This document shows positions 24,201 to 36,110 of a stretch of DNA of 64,000 nt, piece by piece. The first letter of the stretch is position 1. Every line of letters starts with the position of its first letter. The translations under genes and the position numbers were made by a program. The notes beneath the pieces were generated by a model. That model worked only from the letters and a program-made list of their open reading frames with translations. It searched no databases and had not been told where the DNA came from. The DNA is from Alnus glutinosa (lineage: Eukaryota > Streptophyta > Magnoliopsida > Fagales > Betulaceae), in the NCBI RefSeq assembly GCF_958979055.1, contig NC_084895.1:20878501-20942500 (forward strand). The letters run 5' to 3'.

Positions 24201-26989
24201 TATCCACATCACAAATAAGATATATTCACCACAAACCTCCATAGCATTTAACAACATAAGATGGGATATTCAATACATACTATTGAAGAACAGAAATTAA
24301 TTTAAGGGAAATTGGCTAGTCTAGAAGATGACCATAGTACCTCATATGCATTTGAGAAACCTGTGACCAATCTTCATCTCCTTCAGCATTCGAGTTCTTA
24401 GAAGCTTCTGAATGATTGGATGAGTTTCCAGAATTACCTTGAGAAGAGAAAATGTGTTAGGATAATCAAACCATACCAATAACTTTTAATGCAAATATGT
24501 AGTTCTTTCTTGAACAGTAATCATGCACATAAATCATAAAACTTAGAGAAATGCTACACAAACTCCCAAGTTTACACTCCCAAATGCTTACTTCCTGACG
24601 TGGGGAGTTTGTGTAGCATTTCTCTAAAACTTATGAACCACAAGTTTATCTTCTTGTGCCTGAAACTATATCAATGTAATACATGACATTAATTCAATAA
24701 AAAAGTCATTAGCTGAACTGACAAGCTATTGCTGGTTTTACAATCAGGTCACCATTTATCTTAGCTTTATGTTTCACAGTTGCAAAAGCAGTACCCATTA
24801 AAAAAGAAGAAAAAAAAAAAACAAAGGAAAAGGATTAAAGTTCAATATGGCAGAAAATATTGAAAAGAGAACTATATAGTAGATTGGTAAATTTTCAATT
24901 CAAAATTACTGACTTTGTAAAAGGATTATAACTCTCTGAGAGTGGTTGAAAATATAATAAGGAATTTGAGATAAAGGAAAAAGAATCTACCAAAATATAG
25001 GAAAAAAAATTCATAAACAGTGGCTGGTAGAAAGCTTATAGAATAATAAAATGTAGACAAAACATGTGCATACCATCTGTGGATTGAGCAATAGAAGGAT
25101 TCTTCTCAAGCAAAGCCTGGCACAACAAAAGTACAACAAGATGAACAGATAAAATAGAGTGATAAACAAATTTATACAAGCAAAACCAAAATCAACTGTT
25201 GGTCATATTTTTTGAAGCTGAATGAACACAAGGTAGGCAAAACAAATTTTTAGAACAGTCCTACCTCTTGTAGTCCCAATAGAGAATCTAAGGTCTTCTT
25301 AGATGAGGTGATCAAATCTGAATATGCTGCATTGACGCCCTCATCTGAATCACAGAATGAAGACCTAACTGGATCCTACAGACAATCCATCATGTTTAGC
25401 CACTATGAATATAATAGAGGGCCAGAATCAAGTTAAATCAGAGTTGACTTTCACAAAAGACCTGGGGTAGTCTATTTGAACTTGAGAATGCTTTCTGAAG
25501 TAAGAATCTGAACTCCAGAGCTTTGTCCCAGATAACCTTAAGGAAAAAGGGGAAAGGATTGTACCATTGTTTAATAACACTCATAAAAAATGCGGGAACG
25601 ATACATGTCAATCAGATTAAAATGATTACTTCAAAGACTGCAATTTTTTTTTATAAGTAATTGACAATATCATTAAGCGTTCGTTTGGGTTTGCGATTTA
25701 AAATAATGATTTTAAAATGTGCAATTTGAAAATATGATTTTTAAAAACGCAGTTAAACGTTTAGCAAAAATCACAGTTTAGCCTTTAAAATCGCGAATTA
25801 ATCTTTAAAATTTTGCGTTTTCAAAAAAAAACACCATCTTACCTGTAAATTGAAAAGGCTGATTTTCTGCGATTTCAAATCGCAATTTTTAAAAACGTAG
25901 TTCCCAAACGGTTTATATTATGCGATTTGGTTTAAAATCGCATTTATTGTCTACGAAATCACAATCTCAAATTCACCCTAAAAGAACTGCAATTAGTATT
26001 TTAACAGTGAAGAACACATACTTCAAAGAAAAAATGACACAGCAAAGGAATGAAAATAATTTATTGAATCTGTAAAACCTATTTACTGGTTAAGAATAGG
26101 GTTCGGAGTACACAAACAATAACCACACCTTTTGGTTTTTCACAGCCTGACCCTTAAGAAGATCTTCATCTTTGTGACGCTTCAAATCCTTTAAAATATC
26201 TCTGAATGAAATCAAAACTCAAAATAAATAAAATGACATTTATAAGCAGATATGCATTTATATGTATGACATCAAGTGACGGTCTATATATCATGTTGTG
26301 TATTTGAGCGTCTGTTTGTCACCAATACTCTGGACATGTTCTCCAAGATATCAAAATCATATCTAAAACTCGCATCCAGCAACTCAAATCAATTTTTCTA
26401 TATTAGTACACAAAATCAAGTGCATAACCAATGTGACAAACAAAAAGAGTCTCACATCTCCTGTCGCTGAAGACCCTCATACTCTTTCTCAAGCTCTTCG
26501 ATCTCCGCATCTCTTCCACTACCTCCCTCTTCATCTCCCTCTTCCTCTTCACCTTCTTCTCCTTCATCTTCATCTTCATCTTCATCATCTTCATGCTAAA
26601 AAAAATTGACAAGAATCATAAATAGAACATTAACCCAAAAACAAAACGAAACCCAATTACAATATTAATAAAATTCCAGATGATTGTCAAAATATCCTCA
26701 ATTAACAAGAATCATAAATAGAACATCAACCCAAAAACAAAGACAAACACACAAACCCAACAACAATGTCAATCAAATCCCAGTGATTATTGTTTAAAAA
26801 TCATCAATTAACAAGAATCATATATAGAACGTTAACCCAAAACAAAAACGCAATTAATCAAATTCCAGCTACGATTGTTAAAAAATCTTTGCTCACACTT
26901 AGATTGTCGTTATCCATGTCATCATCATCGTAATCTTCGAAATCACTGTCGCTGTCTTGCGCTTTCGACCGCTTCGAAGGTAACCCCAT
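21204..26989 (-). CDS. AATF: AATF/Bfr2 (TRAUB family) ribosome-biogenesis protein
   Basis: Thirteen exons on the minus strand: 26989-26897, 26595-26456, 26201-26129, 25536-25462, 25375-25265, 25116-25074, 24437-24341, 23852-23750, 23661-23566, 23403-23371, 22238-22139, 21533-21449, 21321-21204. Junctions are GT-AG and the frame is intact, giving 388 aa. An acidic Asp/Glu-rich N-terminus (13-70) precedes the AATF leucine-zipper-like region (DILKDLKRHKDEDLLKGQ, about 79-96; LEFRFLLQKAFSSSNRLPQ near 109-127), then the conserved SFRDKAIDKWQRKTQ block (214 on) and the C-terminal TRAUB domain (KRLQTKKRKIVDRRASKSRK, about 329-348). Yeast Bfr2 and human AATF act in the nucleolar small-subunit processome. 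The protein is somewhat short for the family but no key block is missing. The upstream region has a telo-box and site II motifs. Confidence 0.95.
24546..24624. mobile_element. 79-bp Mutator-type MITE with perfect 9-bp TSD (AATF intron)
   Basis: Perfect inverted termini GAGAAATGCTACACAAACTC and complement, with a loop of about 35 bp. It is flanked by TAAAACTTA at 24537-24545 and 24625-24633. It lies in the intron between 24437 and 25074, where either RNA strand would fold into a stem of more than 20 bp. Confidence 0.88.
25677..25978. mobile_element. PIF/Harbinger-like MITE, copy 2 (AATF intron)
   Basis: Starts GCGTTCGTTTGGGTTTGCG and ends CTCAAATTCACCC. It is flanked by TAA at 25674-25676 and 25979-25981. 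The interior GCGATTT / AAATCGCA stretches match the other copies. Confidence 0.75.
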
Positions 26990-27199
26990 TTTCAAAACTC
27001 TTAAGAAATTCAAAGAACCAAATTTATGTACGTTAAAAGCCTTTTCGCCCAAAGCGTTCCCTAACTAACATACACAATTGAATTGACAAAGAAAATCGTT
27101 AATTCTAATTACCAAAATAATTTCTTTTTTCAAAAAAGTAACCTTAAAAGAAGAAGAAGAAATTGAACCTTGATTTGCTCAGTCTAGGGCTTTAGAGAA

Positions 27200-27206
27200 A
27201 AACCCT

Positions 27207-27239
<33 letters not shown>

Positions 27240-27268
27240 AGCATGAACCTGAGAATGTAATTTGGGCC
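27200..27268 (-). promoter_or_regulatory. Telo-box, (CT)n and site II element upstream of AATF
   Basis: AAACCCTA at 27200-27207 matches the plant telo-box. A (CT)n tract follows (about 27211-27238), then TGGGCC at 27263-27268; more GGCCCA/GCCCA sites lie near 27318-27345. Telo-box plus TCP-bound site II (TGGGCY) is a known promoter pair of plant ribosomal-protein and ribosome-biogenesis genes, which fits AATF. Confidence 0.6.
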
Positions 27269-27500
27269 GGGCTTGATATTTGCGGACCATAATGACCTCA
27301 ACGGAAGAAAATGTTGAGGCCCAATCTCGCTCTCGCCCAGCCCATTCATCTATTAGTAGCGTTTTTTAAAAAAGTTCTTATAATCTTAACCAACATTTTT
27401 AATTAGACAGCTTTTTTTTTTCTCATTAGTATTTATAGAATTTTTTTTTTTTATCCATTTTTAGTATGGATATTGTATCTTTTGAACAAATTGTATCTTA

Positions 27501-27801
27501 TGGGCGTTTGGGATTGCGATTTCGTAAAGAAAAAGTGCGATTTTAAATCAAATCTCAGAAAATGAACCGTTTGGGAACTGCGTTTTTAAAAAATTGCGAT
27601 TTGAAAACGCAAAAAAGTGCTTATTCAAATCACATGCAATGTGGTGCTTTTTTGAAAACGCAGTATTTTAAAAGGTTAACCTGCGATTTTAAAGGTCAAA
27701 TTGCAATTTTGTCAAACGCTTAACTGCGTTTTTAAAAATCACTTTTTTTAAATCGCATATTTTAAAATCGCTATTTTTAAATCACAAACTCAAACAGACC
27801 C
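27501..27801. mobile_element. PIF/Harbinger-like MITE, copy 3
   Basis: Starts TGGGCGTTTGGGATTGCG and ends CTCAAACAGACCC. It is flanked by TTA at 27498-27500 and 27802-27804. Confidence 0.75.
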
Positions 27802-27804
27802 TTA

Positions 27805-29150
27805 CTATTGGTCGTAATGAAAGCTTTTAGTTTACTTCAAATAAAAAATTGGCAACTGATGATACCATAAATAAGCCTAGAGCTCAAGGCATTGGCCCGA
27901 ATTAACATAAATGTCTATTCATTAGAAAGGCTAAAAAGCTACCACTATTGCACAACCACAAGCCTACCATATGGCAATTAAACAAGGAGTTTAATATAAA
28001 AGAGAGTCAATCATCCCAAAATATATAAGAACTCATTCAACCCTAAACTCTCTCTATGAATACTCAACTAACTTAAACAAATGAGACTCTCAAGCTGCTC
28101 CAAACCAGTAACACTCTAATAATTGTTTTCTTATCTTGCAGGTGACCCATCATCTGATTTCATCGTGCAAAAATATGCTTATGGTATTATTAAGATATTA
28201 CAATTTGAGAATTACTTTTGAAGATGATATTCTCCAAACTTAAAAATAAATCAATTCATGCAATAACCATGAATAAAATGTACTTATCAGGTAGCATTTT
28301 CAGGACCGATCTTGAAATGGAAATGAACTATTTTATGATTAATATTTTATTTTATTTATTTAACAATGTACTAATTTAAAAAAATTAAATGACGAAACAC
28401 TATATTTATCACGTTTAAATGCAATAAAACAAAATCCTAACAATAAAATCTATTCATGTATACATTTAGTCCTCAACTCTTATTAATGTTTCCATTTCAT
28501 TTATATATTTTCATTATATCAAGATCGAGTATAATTAGTTGTTCAAATTGCATGTAATGCAAGCAGTCACATAAAAAGAGGGCTCCGAATAAGTAAACCT
28601 CAAGATAAATGATTTTTGCATATCACTTGTACATCTTTTGTACATTACTTTTCTAAATCAACCATTGATTTGTATGACCCACAAGGATTTCATGTGAGTC
28701 CTATAAATTCAATAGCTGATTTAAAAAAGTAACGTACATATAACATGTCTCGAACCTCAGACTTCATGCTGCTTAGAATAAGTAAATCTCACAATCCCTT
28801 TATATCTATTTGTATTGAAAAATGATTTATGCACAATATTTACACAACAAGACATATTAGTAGAATCTATGCATATAAGCATGCATAACATACAATTCTG
28901 ACAGCTAATTGCAACGAATGCAAATTGATTTTCATCAACAACAATGTTATCCTCGTACTTCTAATATTGTTTCTTTACCCCTCTATTCGAATTGAACTTT
29001 TTTTTTTTTTTTTTTTTCTGAGTGAGTCGGTTTCGAATCTGTTTAAAATAATCTATCAGACCGTTGATATGCTAAATATTAAATAAAAAATGAAACAAAT
29101 AATCCACTACATGAGACGTGTCACAAACGCGGACATAATTACAAACACGT
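27805..29150. other. Intergenic, AT-rich
   Basis: No gene recognised. A hairpin-like pair with TTGTACATTACTTTTCTAAATC near 28634-28665 and its degenerate complement near 28715-28740 suggests an old MITE. Confidence 0.4.
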
Positions 29151-29650
29151 ATCCTCATTTGACCAAGACTAGCTTAATTTTCTCGAGAACCAAACAGAAG
29201 CCAGATCCCCCCACTCGAAAAAGGGAAATCGCTAACATGTGACATGACCCCAAAAAGAAAAACATCCCGCACGTGCAATCATGTCCAAAGCAAGGGCTGT
29301 GGGACCCGCATGTCGCATGCACACGTTTACCAAGCAAAAGCTGTAAAGATTCTTTGAGTTATGCCTCCACACGTGCAATCACCAGCATATCATTTGTGGT
29401 ATATATAATTATATATAGTCCACATGCACGTGCGTGCATGTCGCCAAAAGGAAAAAAAAAATCAAGGGATGAGATCGTGGGACTTGATCGGACGGTGCGG
29501 AGTGCGTCTCGCTGTTCTGCTTCCCAAGACTATTGTGGGAACGGGGAAGTGACAATTGGGATGAGACTTTGAGCCAAATGATTAGAGATTGGTTTGACCA
29601 AAAATCGTGTACATCTTTGACCGCACGTGAGGCACAGCGTGTGTTTTGCT
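29150..29650. other. GC-richer island with CACGTG and RY-like motifs
   Basis: This 500-bp stretch stands out from AT-rich flanks. It contains CACGTG with the context ACGTGCAATC near 29272 and 29370, a further CACGTG near 29427 within CATGCACGTGCGTGCATG, and one near 29624. Only short, unrecognised frames cross it (60 and 99 codons). It may be a regulatory island or a lost promoter. Confidence 0.4.
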
Positions 29651-32010
29651 GTACTTTACATTTGTATACTAAAGAGGATAATTATATAATAATAAGCATA
29701 AATAAGTGAAAAATATTATACCCAAGAAAAATAAATAAATACAAATAGACAAGAGAAAAATTTATGAAAAATGATTTCAATAGCTCGGACTTAGATTACT
29801 TATGCAGGTTTAATCATTATTTCTCTATGGATAAACTCTAAATTGGGTTGAATTTTTTTTTTTTCAGCTCAGCATATTAAATTTAATAAATTAATATTTG
29901 TTTTTAAAGCACGTGATTTTTATATACATTTTTAATAAAATTAATAGAGTATATGACATATATTTTTAAAAGATGTGTTTGATGTTATTTTATTGTATTT
30001 TTTATTTTTTTTTTGTAAATTTATTATTGAATTTGTAAAACCTACACGTGGTCACATAGAATGAAACCAAACATTTCTCTATTCTTAAAGTATGTTATTC
30101 TCACTTACTTGTGAGAATCACATGCTTCAACGATAAATTTCAATTTATTAAAGTGAGTTGGAAGAACTTTCTTCATAATTTACAAGAAACTTTACCTTTT
30201 CCTAAATATTTGTTGAAAATAAGATGTTTTAGTCATGAGAATTGCTATTTATCCTTTTCTTCTTCTTCGATCTTCTCTCATACAATTTTTTTTTTTTTAA
30301 GAAAAAAAATCTATAAGAGAAGAACAGGAGAAGAACGTTTAAATATTTCTTTGGAAAAAAATACAAATAATTCTTTCAAACTACCACTTTATTATCAATA
30401 CCCCCTCAAACTACTAATTGTGTCAATTTTCTCCATAAACTACCAAAAAATGTCAATATTCCTCCTAATGACAAAAATACATTTCATAAAATTATTAATT
30501 TTTTTTTAAAAAAAAAAAACTAAAAAAATTATTTAAAAAAATCTAAAATAACAAAAAGCTACACAAAAAAACTAAAAAAAAAATTAATTAATTGTGAGAT
30601 AAAATCCATTATATTCTAGCAAAATTTCAGAGAATTTTATTTATTGAAACGAGTCTTCAAAGCTTTGTCGCCTGTTTTAATGACACCCATGGATGCAAAG
30701 ACAGCAAGATCCATATGCAGTTTCACTTTTGGCTGTCCTCTACCATCTCAAGCCATAAAATATAGAGAATCTTCATGGAGTGTGTTTGGAAAAGCAAAAA
30801 GCTTGAGATATATATATATATATATATATTAGGGGAAACTTTAAATGAAACATTTGTGATATGATTATGAAAAGATATAATATATGATGGTGTTCTGACT
30901 CTACAAAGGATAAAGTAGGCATGGTATAGGAGAAATTAAAGATGGGAATTTTTTAATGTTTTAAATTTTGATCAACGACGTTTAGAATTACTCTCATTTT
31001 TTACCTTTATAAAAAATAAAAAGGAAAAAAAGAAGAAGAAGAAGAAAAGGAAGAAGTATATAACTTATGAAGATATAAAATTACTTTAACTTAAGAAAAA
31101 AATAAGTAACAATAAATTTGAAATGTAGGTGAATGCTGTACAGCCTCTTTTAATTTCTCATTCCGTTAATATTTTCTGTTAAATTCTAATTAAATGAACA
31201 AAAATAACCAAAATACACCATTTTATAAAATAAAAAACACTAATCCAAATGTGACCCATGGTTGCCCAGTGGGTCATCAACCCTCATTTTATTTTATTTT
31301 TGTTCTTTTTTTACTTTTTTTTACTTTTTTGGATTTTTTTTAAAATTTTAATTTGTTTATAAAGGATATATTTGTATTTTTAAAAAACTTAAACATTTCA
31401 GTACTTATTAGTTGTTTGAGTTAACAAAAAAATCCAATAATTTGGAGAATAAGTGAACTTTCCTTTAACTTAACTAAATATTGATCCCGGAATTAAGTGA
31501 CAACAATATAGAAATTAATTATGATAACAAAACAACCAAACAAAAGGAAAAAGACAGCATATATATATATATATATGATCGACCAAGTACCAACGTCATT
31601 ATCTCTTGTTCTCTTTACTTTTGAATAAATCACAATAAATATGTCTCATGAATTTTTCTACATCCATCTGCTGAGGCAACACGAAAATTTAAACCATTTT
31701 GCTCGAGATAAACACCTGTTTCCTTGTGATTCTCTCGCACACCATCATCACAATAAATATTTTACGAAAATAAGTGTCCCCTTAACAGTCATATAATAGA
31801 TTATATTTTAAAAACTGCCGTAATAAATGTCACATCAACGTAGAAGAGATTTGCTTTAATACGTGTTTGGTGTCATTCTTCTACATTTTTTTTTTTCTTT
31901 TTTGCAAATTTTTTGTTGAATATGTGGGAATCACATATAGTTTAATAGATTAAATGGTAAATTTGCACACTTTTTGTATAAAAATTGACAAAAGATGATG
32001 TCTAAAATAA
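29651..32010. other. Intergenic, AT-rich with repeat fragments
   Basis: Contains half of a repeat (about 30354-30490, CAAACTACCA phrases) related to 52238-52646, and short TA tracts near 30810 and 31558. The 132-codon frame at 30111-30509 overlaps that repeat and is not convincing as a gene. Confidence 0.4.
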
Positions 32011-32019
32011 TAAAACAAA

Positions 32020-33088
32020 GGGAAAATTTTAATTTTTCCCATGAAGTTGTCACCGATTTGCATTTCTACCACCAATGTTTCAATTTTGTTAATTGTACCC
32101 CATTAAGTTTCAGAAATTTTCAATTTAGGAAATCCGTCCAAATCAACCGTCTGACTTAACGAAACTCGGCCTATATGCCGCGTACGTGCCCTTTTTGATA
32201 AAATTGCCCTCTTCAAAATGGCACTATTTTGGACATGGAAACCAAAATTGCCCTCTTAAAAATGGTGTGGTTTTGTAAGTCTTCTTCAAGCTTCAAAACG
32301 GCACCGGTTTTTAAGACAGGCCCTAAAACAAAGACGGCCTCGTCGGGGAAGACGACCTCGACGGAGATGGACTGGCAACGTGCATGTCATCTATGACGGA
32401 GATGGACTGCGCAGTGGATGCCAGCGCGGAGGCCTTCTGGAGTCGGCCAAACTCCAAAGTGACCTCCTCCAAGCTTCAAAATTGCACCGTTTTGAAGACG
32501 GGCCCTAAAACAAAACCTAGATCTCGTCGAGGAAGACGGCCTTGACAGATGCCAACGTAGCAGCCTCCTGTCGTCGGGGACACAACTTCACCCTAGCTCA
32601 ACCACCTTGGCCTCCAGCGACAATTCTGTGTCATTAAACGACTCGGCCGAAATCGACGAAACAAAGTACCGTCAATTTCGGCCGACGCTAGGAGGCCTCC
32701 GCGCTAGCATCCGCTGCGCAATCCATCTCCGTCAAGGACGACCCGCTCGCCGCCAACCAATTGACGTCGTCTTCCCCGACGAGGCTGTCTTTGTTTTAGG
32801 GCATGACGTTTTGTATCAAAACGCTGCCGTTTTGTTTCCCAAAAATTTTGGTTTTGGTGTTTCACAACACGGTGCAGTTTTGTAGACGGCATTCTCGTCC
32901 ATTTTCATCCCTAACAAGCACGTGAACGGCACATAAGCCGAATTTCGTTAAGTCAGACGATTGATTTGGACGGATTCCTTAAATTAAAAATTTCTGAAAT
33001 TTAATGGTGTGCAATTAATAAAATTGAAACATTGGTGATAGAATTGCAAATTGGTGACAACTTCATGGGGATAAATTGAAGTTTTCCC
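32020..33088. mobile_element. 1069-bp Mutator-like element with long TIRs, perfect 9-bp TSD and GC-rich core
   Basis: Ends GGGAAAATTTTAATTT and TTGAAGTTTTCCC, with inverted arms of about 170 bp (ATGAAGTTGTCACC; CCGTCCAAATCAA; CTGACTTAACGAAA on the left and their complements on the right). TAAAACAAA flanks it at 32011-32019 and 33089-33097. The core (about 32280-32890) is GC-rich and carries a direct duplication around GGCCCTAAAACAAA (near 32320 and 32501) plus inverted pieces. No transposase is seen. The form is that of a Pack-MULE or MULE-MITE; the source of the core is unknown. Confidence 0.85.
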
Positions 33089-33099
33089 TAAAACAAAAC

Positions 33100-33580
33100 A
33101 TTTCTCCTCATATAAACTAGTGGATTGCAAAAGAGATTGACAAGAAATAAGTAAAAGATGGATGTGTAACTTCTTCTTCTTTTTTTTTTTTTCTAAAAAT
33201 AAATGTTTGGTTTCCACCTCTTATCCATCTTCATACAGAAAATGGACAAATTCGCTGTTGAATTTGTAGGATGTGTGGGTCCCATATATTCAATTGTGAA
33301 TTTGTAAAAGAGATGGTCAAAAGATGTGTAACAGCTATCTTTTTATAAGAGAAATGTTTGATCTCTATCTCTTGTCAATTTCTGTAAAAAAAAAAAAAGA
33401 AAAAAAGAAGTTGACAAATTCACCCGTAAATCTGTAATACCCACAAAAGAGATGAATGTGTAACCGTTTTCTTTTTCTAATTATACTATTATTATAATTA
33501 GAAACTCCATTAATTATTATGAAATTAAGTTCATAAAATTTGGATGCTCATCTTTTCTTTTGTTCAGGGGAAAAGCAATG

Positions 33581-33611
<31 letters not shown>

Positions 33612-33770
33612 TTTTGAATGTTAATTTGTGTCTGTTATTGTTAGGATCTGGTTCGTAGAGTCCCATGATATTGTCGATTTAAAGCTTTGAAAGTGGGAGA
33701 CTACAAGGATATGTTGAGCTGTATATATATATATATATATATCCGTAATAGGAAGAGAAGTGCATGTTTG
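33100..33770. other. Intergenic, AT-rich with two TA microsatellites
   Basis: Short (TA)n tracts at about 33588-33611 and 33722-33742. No gene recognised. Confidence 0.5.
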
Positions 33771-33779
33771 AATCTCTCA

Positions 33780-33899
33780 CACGTGCAATTAGAGAGAAAA
33801 AAAAAGAATCTCTCACACGTGGGGGGAGAGCCTCGTACGGACACGAGGTGGGATCCCATGATTGGAGGAGAACACGTGGGACAGCTAGGCACACACGTG
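33780..33899. promoter_or_regulatory. Cluster of four CACGTG G-boxes
   Basis: CACGTG at 33780-33785, 33816-33821, 33873-33878 and 33894-33899, three of them in the ABRE-like form CACGTGG. Such clustering in 120 bp is unusual for AT-rich DNA. No gene starts beside it; the nearest is the HD-Zip II gene about 6.3 kb downstream. Function is inference only. Confidence 0.4.
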
Positions 33900-34261
33900 G
33901 GGGGATCTAATCATATGCCGACCAATTCCCTTATTCTCGAATCATCGTGCTAAGCTCCATGCCCCACTTGTGGTAGATGCACACACACATATGTCCTACC
34001 ACTAGGACAATTTGCAAATTAATTAATTAACTACTATACGAGGACAATCATAGAATCTACGAGGACAATATTAACAGCAAAACAATTTGCTTTATTAATA
34101 TGCTAGCTTCTTTTTTTGTTTTTTTTTTTATTCATTGCTAGTTCTTTCCATTGGTGCGAAATTTATTTATTTTGTGAAAATGAGCCATGAACAAAACATT
34201 CAAAATGATAAGTTTATAAAACATGCATGTAAAAGATAATAAATATTAAATTGCATCGTAT

Positions 34262-35530
34262 GATATGGTACATTGGTATGTACAGGATAATGGTCATGGG
34301 GCTTACTATTTATACAGATTAACCCTATGATCAGAGAGATTTATGATTATGTTCTGATGAGCTTTTGATTCAATTATTGTTTTGTGATTGACACACCATT
34401 TACGAATGAGGGTCACAGTTAAAGCTTTGCTAGTAACGTGTGCTACTAGAGGTCAGACTCGATTGGGTTGCTAGTATATGGCGGTATACATACGATATCT
34501 TAGGTACTGGTGTTGTCTGCCGGGAATGGGTTAATATCTTGGGTAGACTAAATGGAGTTGAACTATAACATGATCCTCTTATTTCAGCATATATTATATC
34601 TATATTGCATCCATAATGACATTATCAAATGATAAATTGTAACTTTGCATTGTTATATGTGATTTATATTTTAAACATCTGAGTTCACCCGATAACTTAC
34701 GCACATTGTGTATTATTACTCATTAAGTCGTGAACTTACACTTGTATTTTTTTCATATATGAAACATGTGTTGTTTTATATATAGTTTTATATGACGGTT
34801 CCCAATAGGCATTTGGTACTTTTGGAGAGTGTGCTCAATATCATCTTTGAAGAGCAGGATCTGATGTGGTTAGCCTCAAATGTGGAGCGACAGTGGTGAT
34901 ACCTGCCGTGACATGATCGAGATTTTTTTTATTCTTTATCTTCTTAAGTGTAGGCTTTAAAATTGATGTTATGTTATGACTCGTAAATTTAGTTTTGAAA
35001 TATTATATTATACTTTGATGACTAGTCTTTTGATTGTACTTATGGAGATGTGGTTATTTATGTTATGATCCTTTAATCTTGCTCTGGCTGTTCATATATA
35101 TTGTGAGTGAGGATTTTAATTGATATCTTTAAGTTATAAGTGAAAGTCTTCCGCTGCAGACTCTCTTTAGAGAGGATGAGATGCATGTGGTCTATTTCTT
35201 ATGAAATGATATTGAGAAGCGAACTATGAAGTTAACTACTAGTTAGTTAATTCACTGAGGCGTTAAACCGTGCGGTAAGATGACCATGAGCTTACTATAC
35301 GGGCTTGACCCTATGATCACAAGGAATTACAATTATGTTATGATGAGCATTGGATCTAATGGTTGTTTTGTAACCAGCGCACTATGTTTGAATGGGAGTA
35401 ACAGTTATGACTTTGCTAATAGCGTAGGCCACCTGATGTCGAACTCGGTCAGGCTGCTAGTAAATAACGGTATACGTACAATATCCGGAAGACTGGTGTT
35501 GTATTACAGATCACTCGAGACAGCGTCAGA
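34262..35530. repeat. Pair of diverged direct repeats about 1.0 kb apart
   Basis: About 260 bp near 34266-34530 and near 35275-35530 share many phrases in the same order (CCTATGATCA; TGTTTTGTRA; AACTCGGTC / GACTCGATT; TTGCTAGTA; ACTGGTGTTGT), with weaker similarity after each. Divergence is high. They could be remnants of an LTR pair or a nested dispersed repeat. A 92-codon frame in the second copy is probably accidental. Confidence 0.5.
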
Positions 35531-35806
35531 GTTATGCCTTGTTAATTATTTAAAATAAACTACCTTTCATTAGGTGTAACAATGAATGCAATACACATCA
35601 TTTTTGTGAAAACCCACATTTATAATTCCAAAATTATTGAAAATATTTATTTAATAAGTCATGGACTTATGCAATTTCTTTTCTTCTCTGTCAAACACCT
35701 CGTTGTTTATGGCTTAGCAGGTTGCGAGGTGGTAAAGTGAGAAATTCGTTGGGGTAAAGATTTGTATCAAGCAAATGACTCGTATTGTCAGTTTGAGTAG
35801 TTAATA

Positions 35807-36110
35807 GTTTTTTTTTTTTTTTTTTTTGAACAAATAGCATGTGCTATATTATATTACTGAAAAAAGCCCCAGTGCAATGACAAATACAAGAGGTTCAAGA
35901 CCTCCTACATCATAAGCCAGATAAATCTGAATTGAACATCAACCTAAACAATACATAATCATTACAGGGATGACAATGAGCCACTCTTTACATTTAAGCA
36001 CAATCAACAAATAAAAGAGGGCAGATCTAGCACCTAAGCCTACAAATAGTCCAGTAACATTTAAGCATCACAGATGCAAACTTTGAAGAGAAAATAAAAA
36101 ACAGCAAAAA
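35807..36110 (-). mobile_element. 5'-truncated LINE-like 3' end
   Basis: Begins on + with a run of T (35807-35828), i.e. a minus-strand poly(A) tail, preceded by an AT-rich 3' UTR-like sequence. It shares GCTAGATCTGC and neighbouring phrases with the LINE-like tails in blocks A and B, at lower similarity. No coding region remains. Confidence 0.55.
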
